This document shows, piece after piece, positions 14,313 through 20,188 of a DNA stretch of 36,267 bases; the first letter of the stretch is position 1; each line of letters opens with the position of its first letter. The DNA is taken from the NCBI GenBank assembly GCA_903884945.1, contig CAISGR010000281.1, forward strand, positions 1 through 36,267, written 5' to 3'. The position numbers and the translations under genes were made by a program. The DNA is from an uncultured bacterium. GTDB taxonomy: Bacteria; Pseudomonadota; Alphaproteobacteria; Sphingomonadales; Sphingomonadaceae. The notes below the pieces were generated by a model that was not told the DNA's origin, made no database searches, and worked only from the letters and a program-made list of their open reading frames with translations.

Positions 14313-15097
14313 ATGGCAAACAAGGGACTTTTCGCATCCGCGATCGCAAGGCTGCTCCCGGTCACCGACACGGTGAACCGCGAAGGCGCGCCTGCCTATG
14401 CCCTTGGGGCGGAGGCGACGCTCGCCCAGCTTGCCGCGACCGGAACCCTCAACGACAGCTTCTATGCGAGTGCCGAAACGCATCTCGCCGAAGCGATCGC
14501 TGCGGCAAAGGCTGTCGATCCGATGTTCGTCGCCCGGTGTGCGATCTATGCCCGCAAGGCCGGGGCGATGAAGGACATGCCTGCCCTGCTCGCCGCATAC
14601 CTGACGGTGGCCGAGCCCGACCTTGCCGTGCGTGTCTTCGGGCGCGTGATCGACAATGGCCGGATGCGCGGGTGCTGCCCTTCGAGGAGAAGGTCGTGCG
14701 CATCAAGCTCGATCCGTTTGCCCGCCTTGCCGTGAACACGGCGAAGCTGGCGGCGATCGGCGGGGGCGGGACTGCGGTCTCGGCACCGCTCGCGATGCTC
14801 AATGCGGAGAAGGCGGCGGTGGATCTCGTCGTGATCGTTTCGGATAACGCTTCCTGGGTTGACGCCCGGGCAGGCGCGACCGCGACGATCCGCGAATGGG
14901 AGAAGCTGAAGGGCCGGAACCGGGCTGCGAAGCTCGTCTGCGTCGACATCCAGGCGCATGGCTCGACCCAGGCGTCGGGCCGGGCGGATATCCTGAATGT
15001 GGGAGGCTTCTCCGACGCGGTGTTCGATACGATCGCGCGCTTCGCCTCGGGTGACGCGCGGGATTGGGTGAGCATCGTCAGCGAAACGGAGGTGTAA
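14313..15097 (+). pseudogene. rsr: Decayed Ro60/Rsr (TROVE-vWA) gene with internal deletion and frame change
   Basis: ATG 14313 (GAAGGA, 7 bases before) begins a good Rsr N-terminus (MANKGLFASAIARLLP; GTLNDSFYASAETHLAEAI; VARCAIYARKAGAMKDMPALL) that runs to about 14665 (VFGRVIDNGRM). Then, from about 14672 in another frame, the sequence is the C-terminal vWA part (VLPFEEKVVRIKLDPFARL; GGGGTAVSAPL; VDLVVIVSDN; ADILNVGGF) up to the stop at 15095-15097. A normal bacterial Rsr is about 520-530 residues; only about 115 plus 140 remain. Roughly 270 codons are gone: most of the HEAT-repeat ring and the MIDAS DxSxS start of the vWA domain. The N-terminal frame would add about 22 out-of-frame residues and stop at 14735. 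Rsr binds Y RNAs and misfolded RNA; this copy should not. Confidence 0.85.
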
Positions 15098-15102
15098 GAA
15101 CA

Positions 15103-15261
15103 GGTCGTGGCGAATGCTGGCGGGACTACATCCACCAGCGACAGTCCGGAGAGTAAAGCGCCCCAGCGCCAGCAATGGATTGGGGAGATGCGGGTTCAAA
15201 TCCCGCCGCTGGAACGTAGCTTAAGGACGCCCAATGTCTCGCCGATCTCGTCGCCACGACC
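15103..15261 (+). ncRNA. Y RNA-like unit 1, D-loop-permuted tRNA mimic
   Basis: The ends pair perfectly over 11 bp (GGTCGTGGCGA 15103-15113 with TCGCCACGACC 15251-15261). GGCGAAUG matches the bacterial Ro-binding motif GNCGAAN(0-1)G. Stem II is GGCGGGAC (15119-15126)/GTCTCGCC (15236-15243), followed by UACA. The module has a T arm GCGGG-TTCAAAT-CCCGC (15190-15206), then TA and a D-stem strand GCTT (15219-15222). That strand pairs back with AAGC (15156-15159), and between them an extended arm CCCCA/TGGGG (15161-15165, 15181-15185) replaces the anticodon arm. The acceptor hairpin is weak here; alternatively CCAGCG (15135-15140) pairs with CGCTGG (15207-15212). It begins 5 bases after the decayed rsr stop. 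Confidence 0.8.
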
Positions 15262-15275
15262 GCGACCTATCAATC

Positions 15276-15368
15276 GTCATGCCGGACTTGTTCCGGCATC
15301 CAACGGGCCGCAAGAGCCTCAGCCGGGTGAATGCGGCGCGTTGGACCCCGGAACAAGTCCGGGGTGAC
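15276..15368. repeat. REP/BIME-type palindromic element between Y RNA units 1 and 2
   Basis: Two 29-base arms (15276-15304 and 15340-15368) are inverted copies of each other differing at four positions; both contain CCGGACTTGTTCCGG or its complement. Each arm is itself a hairpin (ATGCCGGA/TCCGGCAT; ACCCCGGA/TCCGGGGT). The arm differences lie at hairpin-paired positions, so each hairpin is kept. This type of GTCA..CCGGACTTGTTCCGG sequence is a common dispersed repeat in sphingomonad genomes. It occupies most of the 139-base gap between units. Confidence 0.75.
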
Positions 15369-15400
15369 GGCGTGGGTGTGAGAGCGTGCCGACTAAAACA

Positions 15401-15510
15401 TCACGGCGAATGCCGGTCGGACTACATGTGTCGCGGGTTCGACTCCCGCCTTGCCAAGAGGCTTGTAGCTCAGTGGTAGAGCATGTCCGGCCAACACCTC
15501 GTTGCCGTGA
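15401..15510 (+). ncRNA. Y RNA-like unit 2, anticodon-loop-permuted tRNA mimic
   Basis: The closing stem is TCACGGCGA (15401-15409)/TTGCCGTGA (15502-15510), 9 bp with one G.U. GGCGAAUG is conserved. Stem II is GGTCGGAC (15415-15422)/GTCCGGCC (15485-15492), which has compensatory changes compared with units 1 and 4. Then come UACA, a T arm GCGGG-TTCGACT-CCCGC (15433-15449), a short acceptor-like hairpin around CCTT/GAGG, UA (15466-15467), and a local D arm GCTC-AGTGGTA-GAGC (15468-15482) with the conserved GG. The order T arm, acceptor, UA, D arm is that of a tRNA cut open at the anticodon loop, with the Y stem in place of the anticodon. Confidence 0.85.
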
Positions 15511-15519
15511 ACAATTCAA

Positions 15520-15607
15520 GCTGGCGAATGCCGGTGGGACTACATCTGGTTGTGGCCGAAAGGTCTAGCGGTTCGAATCCGCGTGTCTCATCACTCTCGT
15601 CGCCAGC
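15520..15607 (+). ncRNA. Y RNA-like unit 3, reduced tRNA-like module
   Basis: The 8-bp closing stem GCTGGCGA (15520-15527)/TCGCCAGC (15600-15607) is perfect. Stem II GGTGGGAC (15533-15540)/GTCTCATC (15585-15592) again keeps pairing by changed bases. UACA follows stem II. The module is the smallest of the five: a GGCC-GAAA-GGTC tetraloop hairpin (15554-15565) and a T-arm-like GCGG-TTCGAAT-CCGC hairpin, without a recognisable acceptor or D arm. It could be a truncated form or a different functional type. Confidence 0.75.
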
Positions 15608-15616
15608 ACCAAACAA

Positions 15617-15746
15617 TGCCGGCGAATGCTGGCGGGACTACAGGTCAGAGCGTCTGCCCTCGATGCAGGAGGTCGGTGGTTCAACTCCACCCCCGGGCAG
15701 CCGGGTAGCTCAGAGGAAAAAGTCTCGCCGAATCTCGTCGCCGGCA
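15617..15746 (+). ncRNA. Y RNA-like unit 4, complete D-loop-permuted tRNA mimic
   Basis: The closing stem is TGCCGGCGA (15617-15625)/TCGCCGGCA (15738-15746), 9 bp perfect. Stem II is GGCGGGAC (15631-15638)/GTCTCGCC (15722-15729), then UACA. The module has every tRNA part. D-stem strand GAGC (15648-15651) pairs with GCTC (15708-15711), with one base at position 26. The anticodon-like arm is TCTGC-CCTCGAT-GCAGG (15653-15669), the variable loop AGGTC, and the T arm GGTGG-TTCAACT-CCACC (15675-15691). The acceptor CCCGG/CCGGG is closed by the tetraloop GCAG (15692-15705), and TA corresponds to positions 8-9. This is a tRNA opened in its D loop. The anticodon-like loop lacks U33, arguing against decoding. 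Confidence 0.88.
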
Positions 15747-15757
15747 CCGAATACGCA

Positions 15758-15887
15758 GCCGTGGCGCATGCCGCGCGGGACTACATTCGAAGCCGAGGAT
15801 GCCGGTTCGATTCCGGCCGGGCCTTGTGCCCGTAGCTCAGTGGAAGAGCATCGGAAAAATGTCTCGCCACCACCTCGTCGCCACGGC
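15758..15887 (+). ncRNA. Y RNA-like unit 5, anticodon-loop-permuted tRNA mimic next to rtcB
   Basis: The closing stem is GCCGTGGCG (15758-15766)/CGCCACGGC (15879-15887). The Ro motif is altered to GGCGCAUG (A to C). Stem II is GCGGGAC (15775-15781)/GTCTCGC (15861-15867), then UACA. The module has anticodon-stem strands CCGA (15793-15796) and TCGG (15851-15854), a T arm GCCGG-TTCGATT-CCGGC (15801-15817), and an acceptor CGGGC/GCCCG closed by CTTGT (15818-15832). UA and a D arm GCTC-AGTGGAA-GAGC (15835-15849) follow. This is a nearly ideal tRNA cut at the anticodon loop. Its 3' end lies 33 bases before the rtcB start, so it is also the proximal 5' UTR of rtcB. Confidence 0.88.
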
Positions 15888-15920
15888 CGCTTCATGCAAC
15901 AGGAAGAACAGGAGGTCGCG

Positions 15921-17147
15921 ATGACCGAGACGAATTTCGACTACCAGCACGTCCCCGGCGGCGTGCCGATCAAGATGTGGACCCGCGGCGTGCCGGTCGA
16001 CGACAAGGCGCGGGCGCAGCTCGCGCGCGCGGCGCAGATGCCGTTCGTGTTCAAGCATGTGGCCGCAATGCCCGACGTCCATGTCGGCATCGGCGCGACC
16101 GTCGGCTCGGTCACCCCGACCAAGGGCGCGATCATCCCGGCCGCGGTCGGGGTCGATATCGGCTGCGGCATGATGGCGGCGCGGACCTCGCTGATGGCCA
16201 GCGACCTTCCGGATAACATGGAAGACGTGCGCGCCGCGATCGAGCGGGCGGTGCCGGTTGGCCGGCAGGTCGGCCGGGGCAAGCGCGATACCGGTTCGTG
16301 GGGCGACCCGCCGGCCGAAATCGTCGAGGCCTGGGCGACGCTCGCCTCGCGCTTCGGCCAGATCGTGGCGAAATATCCGCGGCTGGGGAACACGAACAAC
16401 CTCGTCCATCTCGGCACGCTCGGTACAGGCAACCACTTCATCGAAGTCTGCATCGATACCGAGCAGCGGGTGTGGGTGATGCTGCATTCGGGCTCGCGGG
16501 GCGTGGGCAATGCGATCGGCAGCTATTTCATCGAGCTGGCGAAGCAGGACATGCGCAAATGGTTCATCAACCTGCCCGACCAGGACCTGGCATACTTCCC
16601 GGAAGGGACCGAGCATTTCGACGATTATGTCGAGGCGGTCGGCTGGGCGCAGGATTATGCGGCGCTCAACCGGCGGATGATGATGACCAATGTTATCCGG
16701 GCGATCCGGACGGTCATCGCCAAGCCGTTCGAGGCCGAGCTGGAAGCGGTCAACTGCCATCACAATTATGTGACGCGGGAGAATCATTTCGGCGAGAATG
16801 TGCTCGTCACCCGCAAGGGTGCGGTGCGCGCGGCGAAGGGCGTGCTGGGGATCATCCCGGGCTCGATGGGCGCGAAATCGTTCATCGTGCGCGGGCTGGG
16901 CAACCCGGAATCGTTCGACAGCTGCTCGCATGGCGCGGGGCGCGTGATGTCGCGCACCGAGGCCAAACGCCAAGTGTCGCTCGCCGAGCACATCGCCGAC
17001 ACGGCAGGCGTCGCCTGCCGCAAGGACGAAGGCGTGATCGACGAGAGCCCGCGGGCGTACAAGCCGATCGAGGCAGTGATGGCGGCGCAGGCCGACCTGG
17101 TCGAGATCGTCCATACGCTGAAGCAGGTGGTGTGCGTGAAAGGCTAG
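15921..17147 (+). CDS. rtcB: RtcB, GTP-dependent RNA ligase
   Basis: At 408 residues this is a full-length RtcB. It joins RNA 2',3'-cyclic phosphate or 3'-phosphate ends to 5'-OH ends via a GMP-histidine intermediate with two Mn(II) ions. The metal ligands include Cys82 in GVDIGCGM; the guanylylated histidine is His337 in SCSHGAGRVMSR; HLGTLGTGNHFIE and HSGSRGVGN are further active-site motifs. ATG 15921 has AGGAGG (15910-15915) 5 bases before; the frame is open far upstream through the Y-RNA array but that is not coding. It belongs to the sigma-54 operon activated by RtcR, downstream of five tRNA-mimic RNAs, and would heal cleaved tRNAs or rRNA in the cytoplasm. Confidence 0.97.
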   Translation: MTETNFDYQHVPGGVPIKMWTRGVPVDDKARAQLARAAQMPFVFKHVAAMPDVHVGIGATVGSVTPTKGAIIPAAVGVDIGCGMMAARTSLMASDLPDNMEDVRAAIERAVPVGRQVGRGKRDTGSWGDPPAEIVEAWATLASRFGQIVAKYPRLGNTNNLVHLGTLGTGNHFIEVCIDTEQRVWVMLHSGSRGVGNAIGSYFIELAKQDMRKWFINLPDQDLAYFPEGTEHFDDYVEAVGWAQDYAALNRRMMMTNVIRAIRTVIAKPFEAELEAVNCHHNYVTRENHFGENVLVTRKGAVRAAKGVLGIIPGSMGAKSFIVRGLGNPESFDSCSHGAGRVMSRTEAKRQVSLAEHIADTAGVACRKDEGVIDESPRAYKPIEAVMAAQADLVEIVHTLKQVVCVKG

Positions 17148-17169
17148 GCTTTTGGCGCGCGCTACAATC

Positions 17170-17385
17170 CCCTCTCCTTCCGGGAGTGCGCTTCAGCTTT
17201 CGGGTGCGGGATGCCCCCGGCATCCCGCAGATCATGCTGGGAGCATGATCGACCCGAAAGCTGGAGCACACTGGGCAAGCTGCGCAGCAGCGCGGGGTGA
17301 GGTTGAGGGCGAGACGCTGATGGTGTCGCCCTCACCCTCCCACGCCTTCGGCACGGGCCCCTCCCTCTCCCGCTGGGAGAGGGAG
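17170..17385. repeat. MITE-like palindromic insertion between rtcB and rtcA
   Basis: Most of the 257-base rtcB-rtcA gap is repeat-like. Terminal inverted repeats CCCTCTCC (17170-17177) and GGAGAGGG (17376-17383) enclose a three-way-junction palindrome (17186-17271) and a hairpin GAGGGCGAGAC/GTGTCGCCCTC (17305-17315, 17323-17333, one mismatch). The element has no coding capacity. Its 3' end doubles as a terminator-like hairpin. Operon members are normally closely spaced, so this looks like an insertion into an rtcBA operon. Copies elsewhere in the genome would confirm mobility. Confidence 0.65.
17186..17271. repeat. Perfect three-way-junction palindrome
   Basis: A 20-bp outer stem (17186-17205 with 17252-17271; one mismatch and one wobble) encloses two hairpins. 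The first has a 10-bp stem GCGGGATGCC/GGCATCCCGC with loop CCC (17206-17228). The second has a 9-bp stem GATCATGCT/AGCATGATC with loop GGG (17230-17250). Single bases join the arms. As RNA it would be a very stable cloverleaf-like fold within the rtcBA transcript. Confidence 0.8.
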
Positions 17386-17389
17386 TTTT
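17361..17389 (+). terminator. Terminator-like hairpin 16 bases before rtcA
   Basis: CTCCCTCTCCC/GGGAGAGGGAG (17361-17371, 17375-17385; loop GCT) is an 11-bp stem followed by TTTTA. The U-run is short, so it may attenuate rather than stop transcription into rtcA. Confidence 0.5.
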
Positions 17390-17404
17390 AGAGAGTGGAA
17401 TCCA

Positions 17405-18418
17405 ATGATCATCATCGACGGATCGGAAGGCGAAGGCGGGGGGCAGGTGGTGCGCAATGCGTGCGCGCTGTCGCTCGTCACGGGCGCGCCGTTCCGGATC
17501 GCCAATATACGCGGCGGACGCGAGAAGCCGGGGCTGATGCGCCAGCATGTCACCGCGATCGAGGCCGCGTGCGCGATCGGCGGGGGCTCTTGCGAAGGCG
17601 TGAGGGTCGGCTCGCGCGCGATGAGCTTCACGCCCGGCACCGTCCGGGCCGGCGACTATCATTTCGCGGTCGGCACCGCCGGGAGTACGGGGCTCGTCCT
17701 CCAGACCATCCTAATGCCGCTGCTGCTTGCCGACGGCCCGTCGCGGGTCGTGCTCGAGGGCGGCACGCACAATATGCTTGCGCCGCCATTCGAGTTCATC
17801 GAGCGCTGCTTCTTGCCGGTCGTCAACCGCATGGGGCCGACCGTCACCGCGAAACTGGTACGGCACGGCTTCTATCCGAGCGGCGGCGGACGGATCGAAG
17901 TGGAGATCAATCCTGCCCCCCTCGTCGCCATCGACTGCACTGAACGCGGCGCGCTGCTCGACCAGTCGGCGACCGCCTTTTTCGCGGGGCTGCCGTTCGA
18001 CGTGGCAGACCGCGAGATCCGGACGGCGCAGAAGCAGCTCGACTGGCCCGAGCGGTCCTTCTCGGTGCGCGAGCTGCCAGAGGAGCGCGGGCCAGGCAAC
18101 ATCCTGTTGCTCGAGGCACGCTATGAGCATGTCACCGAAATCGTCAGCGGTTTCGGCAAGCTCGGCGTACCCGCCGAGCAGATCGCGAAGCGCGCGGCGG
18201 CGCGGATGAAGGGCTACCTCGAATCGACTGCGTTCGCGGGGCCCTATCTCGCCGACCAACTCCTGCTGCCCTTCGCGATCGCCGGTGGCGGGGCATTCAC
18301 CACGGTGAAGCCCAGCCAGCATGCAATGACGGCGGCGGACGTGACGGCGCGCTTCCTCGGCCGCCACACCGCCTTCGTGCACGAAGCGAACGGCATCCAC
18401 CGCGTGGTGGTCGGCTGA
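17405..18418 (+). CDS. rtcA: RtcA, RNA 3'-terminal phosphate cyclase
   Basis: The 337-residue protein is a full-length RtcA. It uses ATP to convert RNA 3'-phosphates to 2',3'-cyclic phosphates via an AMP-histidine intermediate. Family motifs are GSEGEGGGQVVRNA at the N-terminus, NIRGGREKPGLMRQH, the glycine-rich HGFYPSGGGRIE, and the adenylylated histidine (His306) in KPSQHAMTA. It supplies ends for RtcB. The ATG at 17405 has no strong ribosome-binding site within 10 bases (GAGAGTGGAATCC), and translation may depend on the structured element upstream. It is the last gene of the repair operon and converges with the small minus-strand gene at 18428. Confidence 0.96.
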   Translation: MIIIDGSEGEGGGQVVRNACALSLVTGAPFRIANIRGGREKPGLMRQHVTAIEAACAIGGGSCEGVRVGSRAMSFTPGTVRAGDYHFAVGTAGSTGLVLQTILMPLLLADGPSRVVLEGGTHNMLAPPFEFIERCFLPVVNRMGPTVTAKLVRHGFYPSGGGRIEVEINPAPLVAIDCTERGALLDQSATAFFAGLPFDVADREIRTAQKQLDWPERSFSVRELPEERGPGNILLLEARYEHVTEIVSGFGKLGVPAEQIAKRAAARMKGYLESTAFAGPYLADQLLLPFAIAGGGAFTTVKPSQHAMTAADVTARFLGRHTAFVHEANGIHRVVVG

Positions 18419-18427
18419 TGGCGCAGG

Positions 18428-18616
18428 TCAGCCGTCGTAGGGCGTGCCATCCGGGTTGCGATAGTGGCGGAGCGGCGGTGTGACCTTGCTGGATCCGGGC
18501 GCGCCCGGATCGTCGTCGCCGATGTCGCGCACGTCCTCCACGCTTTCGGGGATCAGGTCGTGCCGGGCCCGGTCGTCGCCGGGCAGCGGGTGGTGGGGTG
18601 TGGATCGATCGGACAT
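18428..18616 (-). CDS. Small acidic hypothetical protein
   Basis: This 62-residue frame (MSDRSTPHHPLPGDD...) starts at ATG 18616 with GGAG 8-10 bases before. It is rich in Asp, Pro and Arg, has no transmembrane helix or cysteine, and ends in RHYRNPDGTPYDG. The middle segment ESVEDVRDIGDDDPG is strongly acidic, so the protein is probably disordered and cytoplasmic. I recognise no family. It is convergent with rtcA (9 bases between stops). Proline-rich short proteins of this type are common next to stress genes in sphingomonads, but that is only a resemblance. Confidence 0.6.
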   Translation of the reverse strand: MSDRSTPHHPLPGDDRARHDLIPESVEDVRDIGDDDPGAPGSSKVTPPLRHYRNPDGTPYDG

Positions 18617-18805
18617 GGCGTGGCTCCGCTGGCTGACGAAGGCCCAACGGTTGGGGAGGGGCGATCGTTGCAGGCCGATCGCCGGGCAGGGTGCCAGGCG
18701 AATACGGGGTCACCCGGCGAGCGGGCCGCCAGCTGTAATCCGCCGTTCAGCTTCGTCGCGATAGTTTTCCGACTCCCTCTTCAAACCCAAGCGGAGGATG
18801 AAGCC

Positions 18806-19405
18806 ATGAAGAAGATCACCACCGGCCTTCTCGCCGGAATCGCTGCGCTCGCAGTCGCGGGCACCGCCGTGGCGGCGACGGCGCACGACCATGTATTGAA
18901 AATTGCGCTGCCCGACGGATCGGTCGAGCATATCCGATACAGCGGCGATGTGGCGCCGCAGGTCGTGCTGCTGCCCGCGCAGACAATGCCGGTCGGGCCG
19001 GTCGCCCTGTTCGAGGCGCCGTTTGCCGATTTCGACCGGATCGCTGCCGAGATGGACCGACAGGCCGATGCGATGTTCCGCCAGGTCGCAACGATGGCGG
19101 CTGCGCCCGCCGGTCGGGATGGCAAGCTCGATACCGTCGCGTTCGGTAAGCTCCCCGCCGGCACCTTCCATTATTCCTTCGTGTCCACGAGCACCGGCAC
19201 TGGTACGTGCAGCCGCAGCGTGGAGATGACCTCCTACGGGCCGGACCGGAAGCCCAAGCTGGTCTCGCAAAGTTCGGGTGATTGCGGTGCGGCGGAAGGC
19301 CGCGTCACCCCTGCTGCGGTGCCTGGACCGGCGGCGCCGCAGCCGCTTACCCCGGTCAAGGCCCAGGCGCCGGAAGCCCGCGCCGATGGCGGACCGACCA
19401 TCTGA
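18806..19405 (+). CDS. Exported hypothetical protein with Pro/Ala-rich tail
   Basis: ATG 18806 with GGAGGA (18793-18798) gives 199 residues. The N-terminus MKKITTGLLAGIAALAVAGTAVAATA is a Sec signal peptide with cleavage after VAA. The mature part begins HDHVLKIALPDGSVEHIRYSGDVAPQVVLLP and includes a motif region TGTCSRSVEMTS...PKLVSQSSGDCG, with two cysteines that could form a disulfide. The last 40 residues are low-complexity Pro/Ala. I recall similar uncharacterised periplasmic proteins in sphingomonads but no function. It is a stand-alone gene ending at a GC-rich hairpin. Confidence 0.75.
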   Translation: MKKITTGLLAGIAALAVAGTAVAATAHDHVLKIALPDGSVEHIRYSGDVAPQVVLLPAQTMPVGPVALFEAPFADFDRIAAEMDRQADAMFRQVATMAAAPAGRDGKLDTVAFGKLPAGTFHYSFVSTSTGTGTCSRSVEMTSYGPDRKPKLVSQSSGDCGAAEGRVTPAAVPGPAAPQPLTPVKAQAPEARADGGPTI

Positions 19406-19421
19406 CGGCATACGATGACGG

Positions 19422-19453
19422 GGAGGGGCGGGCTGTCGGCCGTTCGCCCCTCC
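19422..19453. terminator. GC-rich hairpin between convergent genes
   Basis: GGAGGGGCG (19422-19430) pairs perfectly with CGCCCCTCC (19445-19453) around a 14-base loop, directly after the exported protein gene and 10 bases before the stop of the membrane protein on the other strand. The T-run is poor (TTG), so it is a weak bidirectional terminator candidate. Confidence 0.5.
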
Positions 19454-19462
19454 TTGCGTCGG

Positions 19463-19819
19463 TCATATCGAGAAGCGCCGACGCAACAGGCCGCGACCGG
19501 CCCAGTCGGGTACGCGGCGGCCATCAAGCAGGCTGATCGCCGCGATCTGCGCCACGCTGACCGGGATCAGCAGATAATGGCCGAGCACGATCGCCGTGAG
19601 CGCCGCGCTGCCGAACAGCCCGAACATCAGCACGATCATCGTGACGAAGGCGGCGCGATGGGCCGTGACGGCATAGGCGAGGAGCGCCCCCATGCCCGGC
19701 ACGAGCACCGCGATCCACAGGATCGGCGAGAAGGACAGCCCCAGCACAAACAGCGAGACAGCATAAAGCAAGGCGCCGAGGTAGAAGCGCCAGGCCCCCC
19801 GGGCCATATCGTCAGTCAT
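19463..19819 (-). CDS. Small integral membrane protein
   Basis: The 118-residue product from ATG 19819 has about four hydrophobic segments: FYLGALLYAVSLFVLGLSF, PILWIAVLVPGMGALLAYAVTA, AAFVTMIVLMFGLFGSAALTAIVLG and HYLLIPVSVAQIAAISLL. It ends with a basic cytoplasmic tail (RRVPDWAGRGLLRRRFSI). No transporter or enzyme motif is visible. A purine-rich site (GACGGAAATG) precedes the start. The frame extends upstream to 20035 but lacks protein character there. It lies 67 bases downstream of a single-helix membrane protein on the same strand and may be co-transcribed with it. Function unknown. Confidence 0.7.
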   Translation of the reverse strand: MTDDMARGAWRFYLGALLYAVSLFVLGLSFSPILWIAVLVPGMGALLAYAVTAHRAAFVTMIVLMFGLFGSAALTAIVLGHYLLIPVSVAQIAAISLLDGRRVPDWAGRGLLRRRFSI

Positions 19820-19886
19820 TTCCGTCCCCCGTCCTGCGGTAGCGTCACGGCGAGATGCCGGCCGGTCCGTTCTTTTTTCGATGATG

Positions 19887-20108
19887 TCAGTGCGCGCCAG
19901 TCGGTCCGTTCTGGGCAAGATGGGTCGCGTGCTGCGCGCTTTGGGCGGTGACGGTGGCGCGCATCTCCTCCACTCTGATTCGATCCAGAGCGAACCACAC
20001 AATCGCGGCGAGCAGGAGCACTGATGCGACGGCAATCACCGCACCGGCGACGCCATCGCCGCCCTTCTCGCGAGAGCCCTCTGCAAGATCTTTTGCGCTG
20101 TCACTCAT
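19887..20108 (-). CDS. Single-pass membrane protein, probable general-stress member
   Basis: The 73-residue frame starts at ATG 20108 behind AAAGGGGG. A charged cytoplasmic N-terminus (MSDSAKDLAEGSREKGGDG) is followed by one helix (VAGAVIAVASVLLLAAIVWFAL) and a short tail rich in Gln, His and Ala. No family is recognised. About 25 bases upstream is a good sigma-EcfG promoter (20134-20159, minus strand), so it is probably induced by general stress in this organism. The downstream four-helix protein may share the transcript. Confidence 0.65.
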   Translation of the reverse strand: MSDSAKDLAEGSREKGGDGVAGAVIAVASVLLLAAIVWFALDRIRVEEMRATVTAQSAQHATHLAQNGPTGAH

Positions 20109-20133
20109 AGAAACCCCCTTTTTCACGGGTGTG

Positions 20134-20159
20134 AAACGACGGTCGGGACCGCTTGTTCC
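20134..20159 (-). promoter_or_regulatory. Sigma-EcfG (general stress) promoter
   Basis: On the minus strand, GGAAC (20159-20155), 16 bases, then CGTTT (20138-20134). This matches the alphaproteobacterial EcfG consensus GGAAC-N16/17-CGTT. The start of transcription would be about 15-20 bases before the ATG at 20108. Confidence 0.7.
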
Positions 20160-20188
20160 ACGACAAACATGACAAAGGGGACGCGCTG

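Noticed and set aside
15653..15669. Unit 4 as a normal decoding tRNA
   Set aside because: Its parts are permuted, the acceptor ends are joined by a GCAG loop, and the anticodon-like loop lacks U33.
15109..15790. Repeated GGCGAATGC..GGGACTACA motifs resembling a CRISPR array
   Set aside because: Spacing is irregular (motifs begin at 15109, 15404, 15523, 15621 and 15763), the repeats pair with downstream partners, and the intervals contain tRNA-like arms. No cas genes are present.
15483..15920. In-frame extension of rtcB upstream through the Y RNA region
   Set aside because: A strong AGGAGG site lies before ATG 15921 where RtcB homology begins, and the upstream part is explained by structured RNAs.
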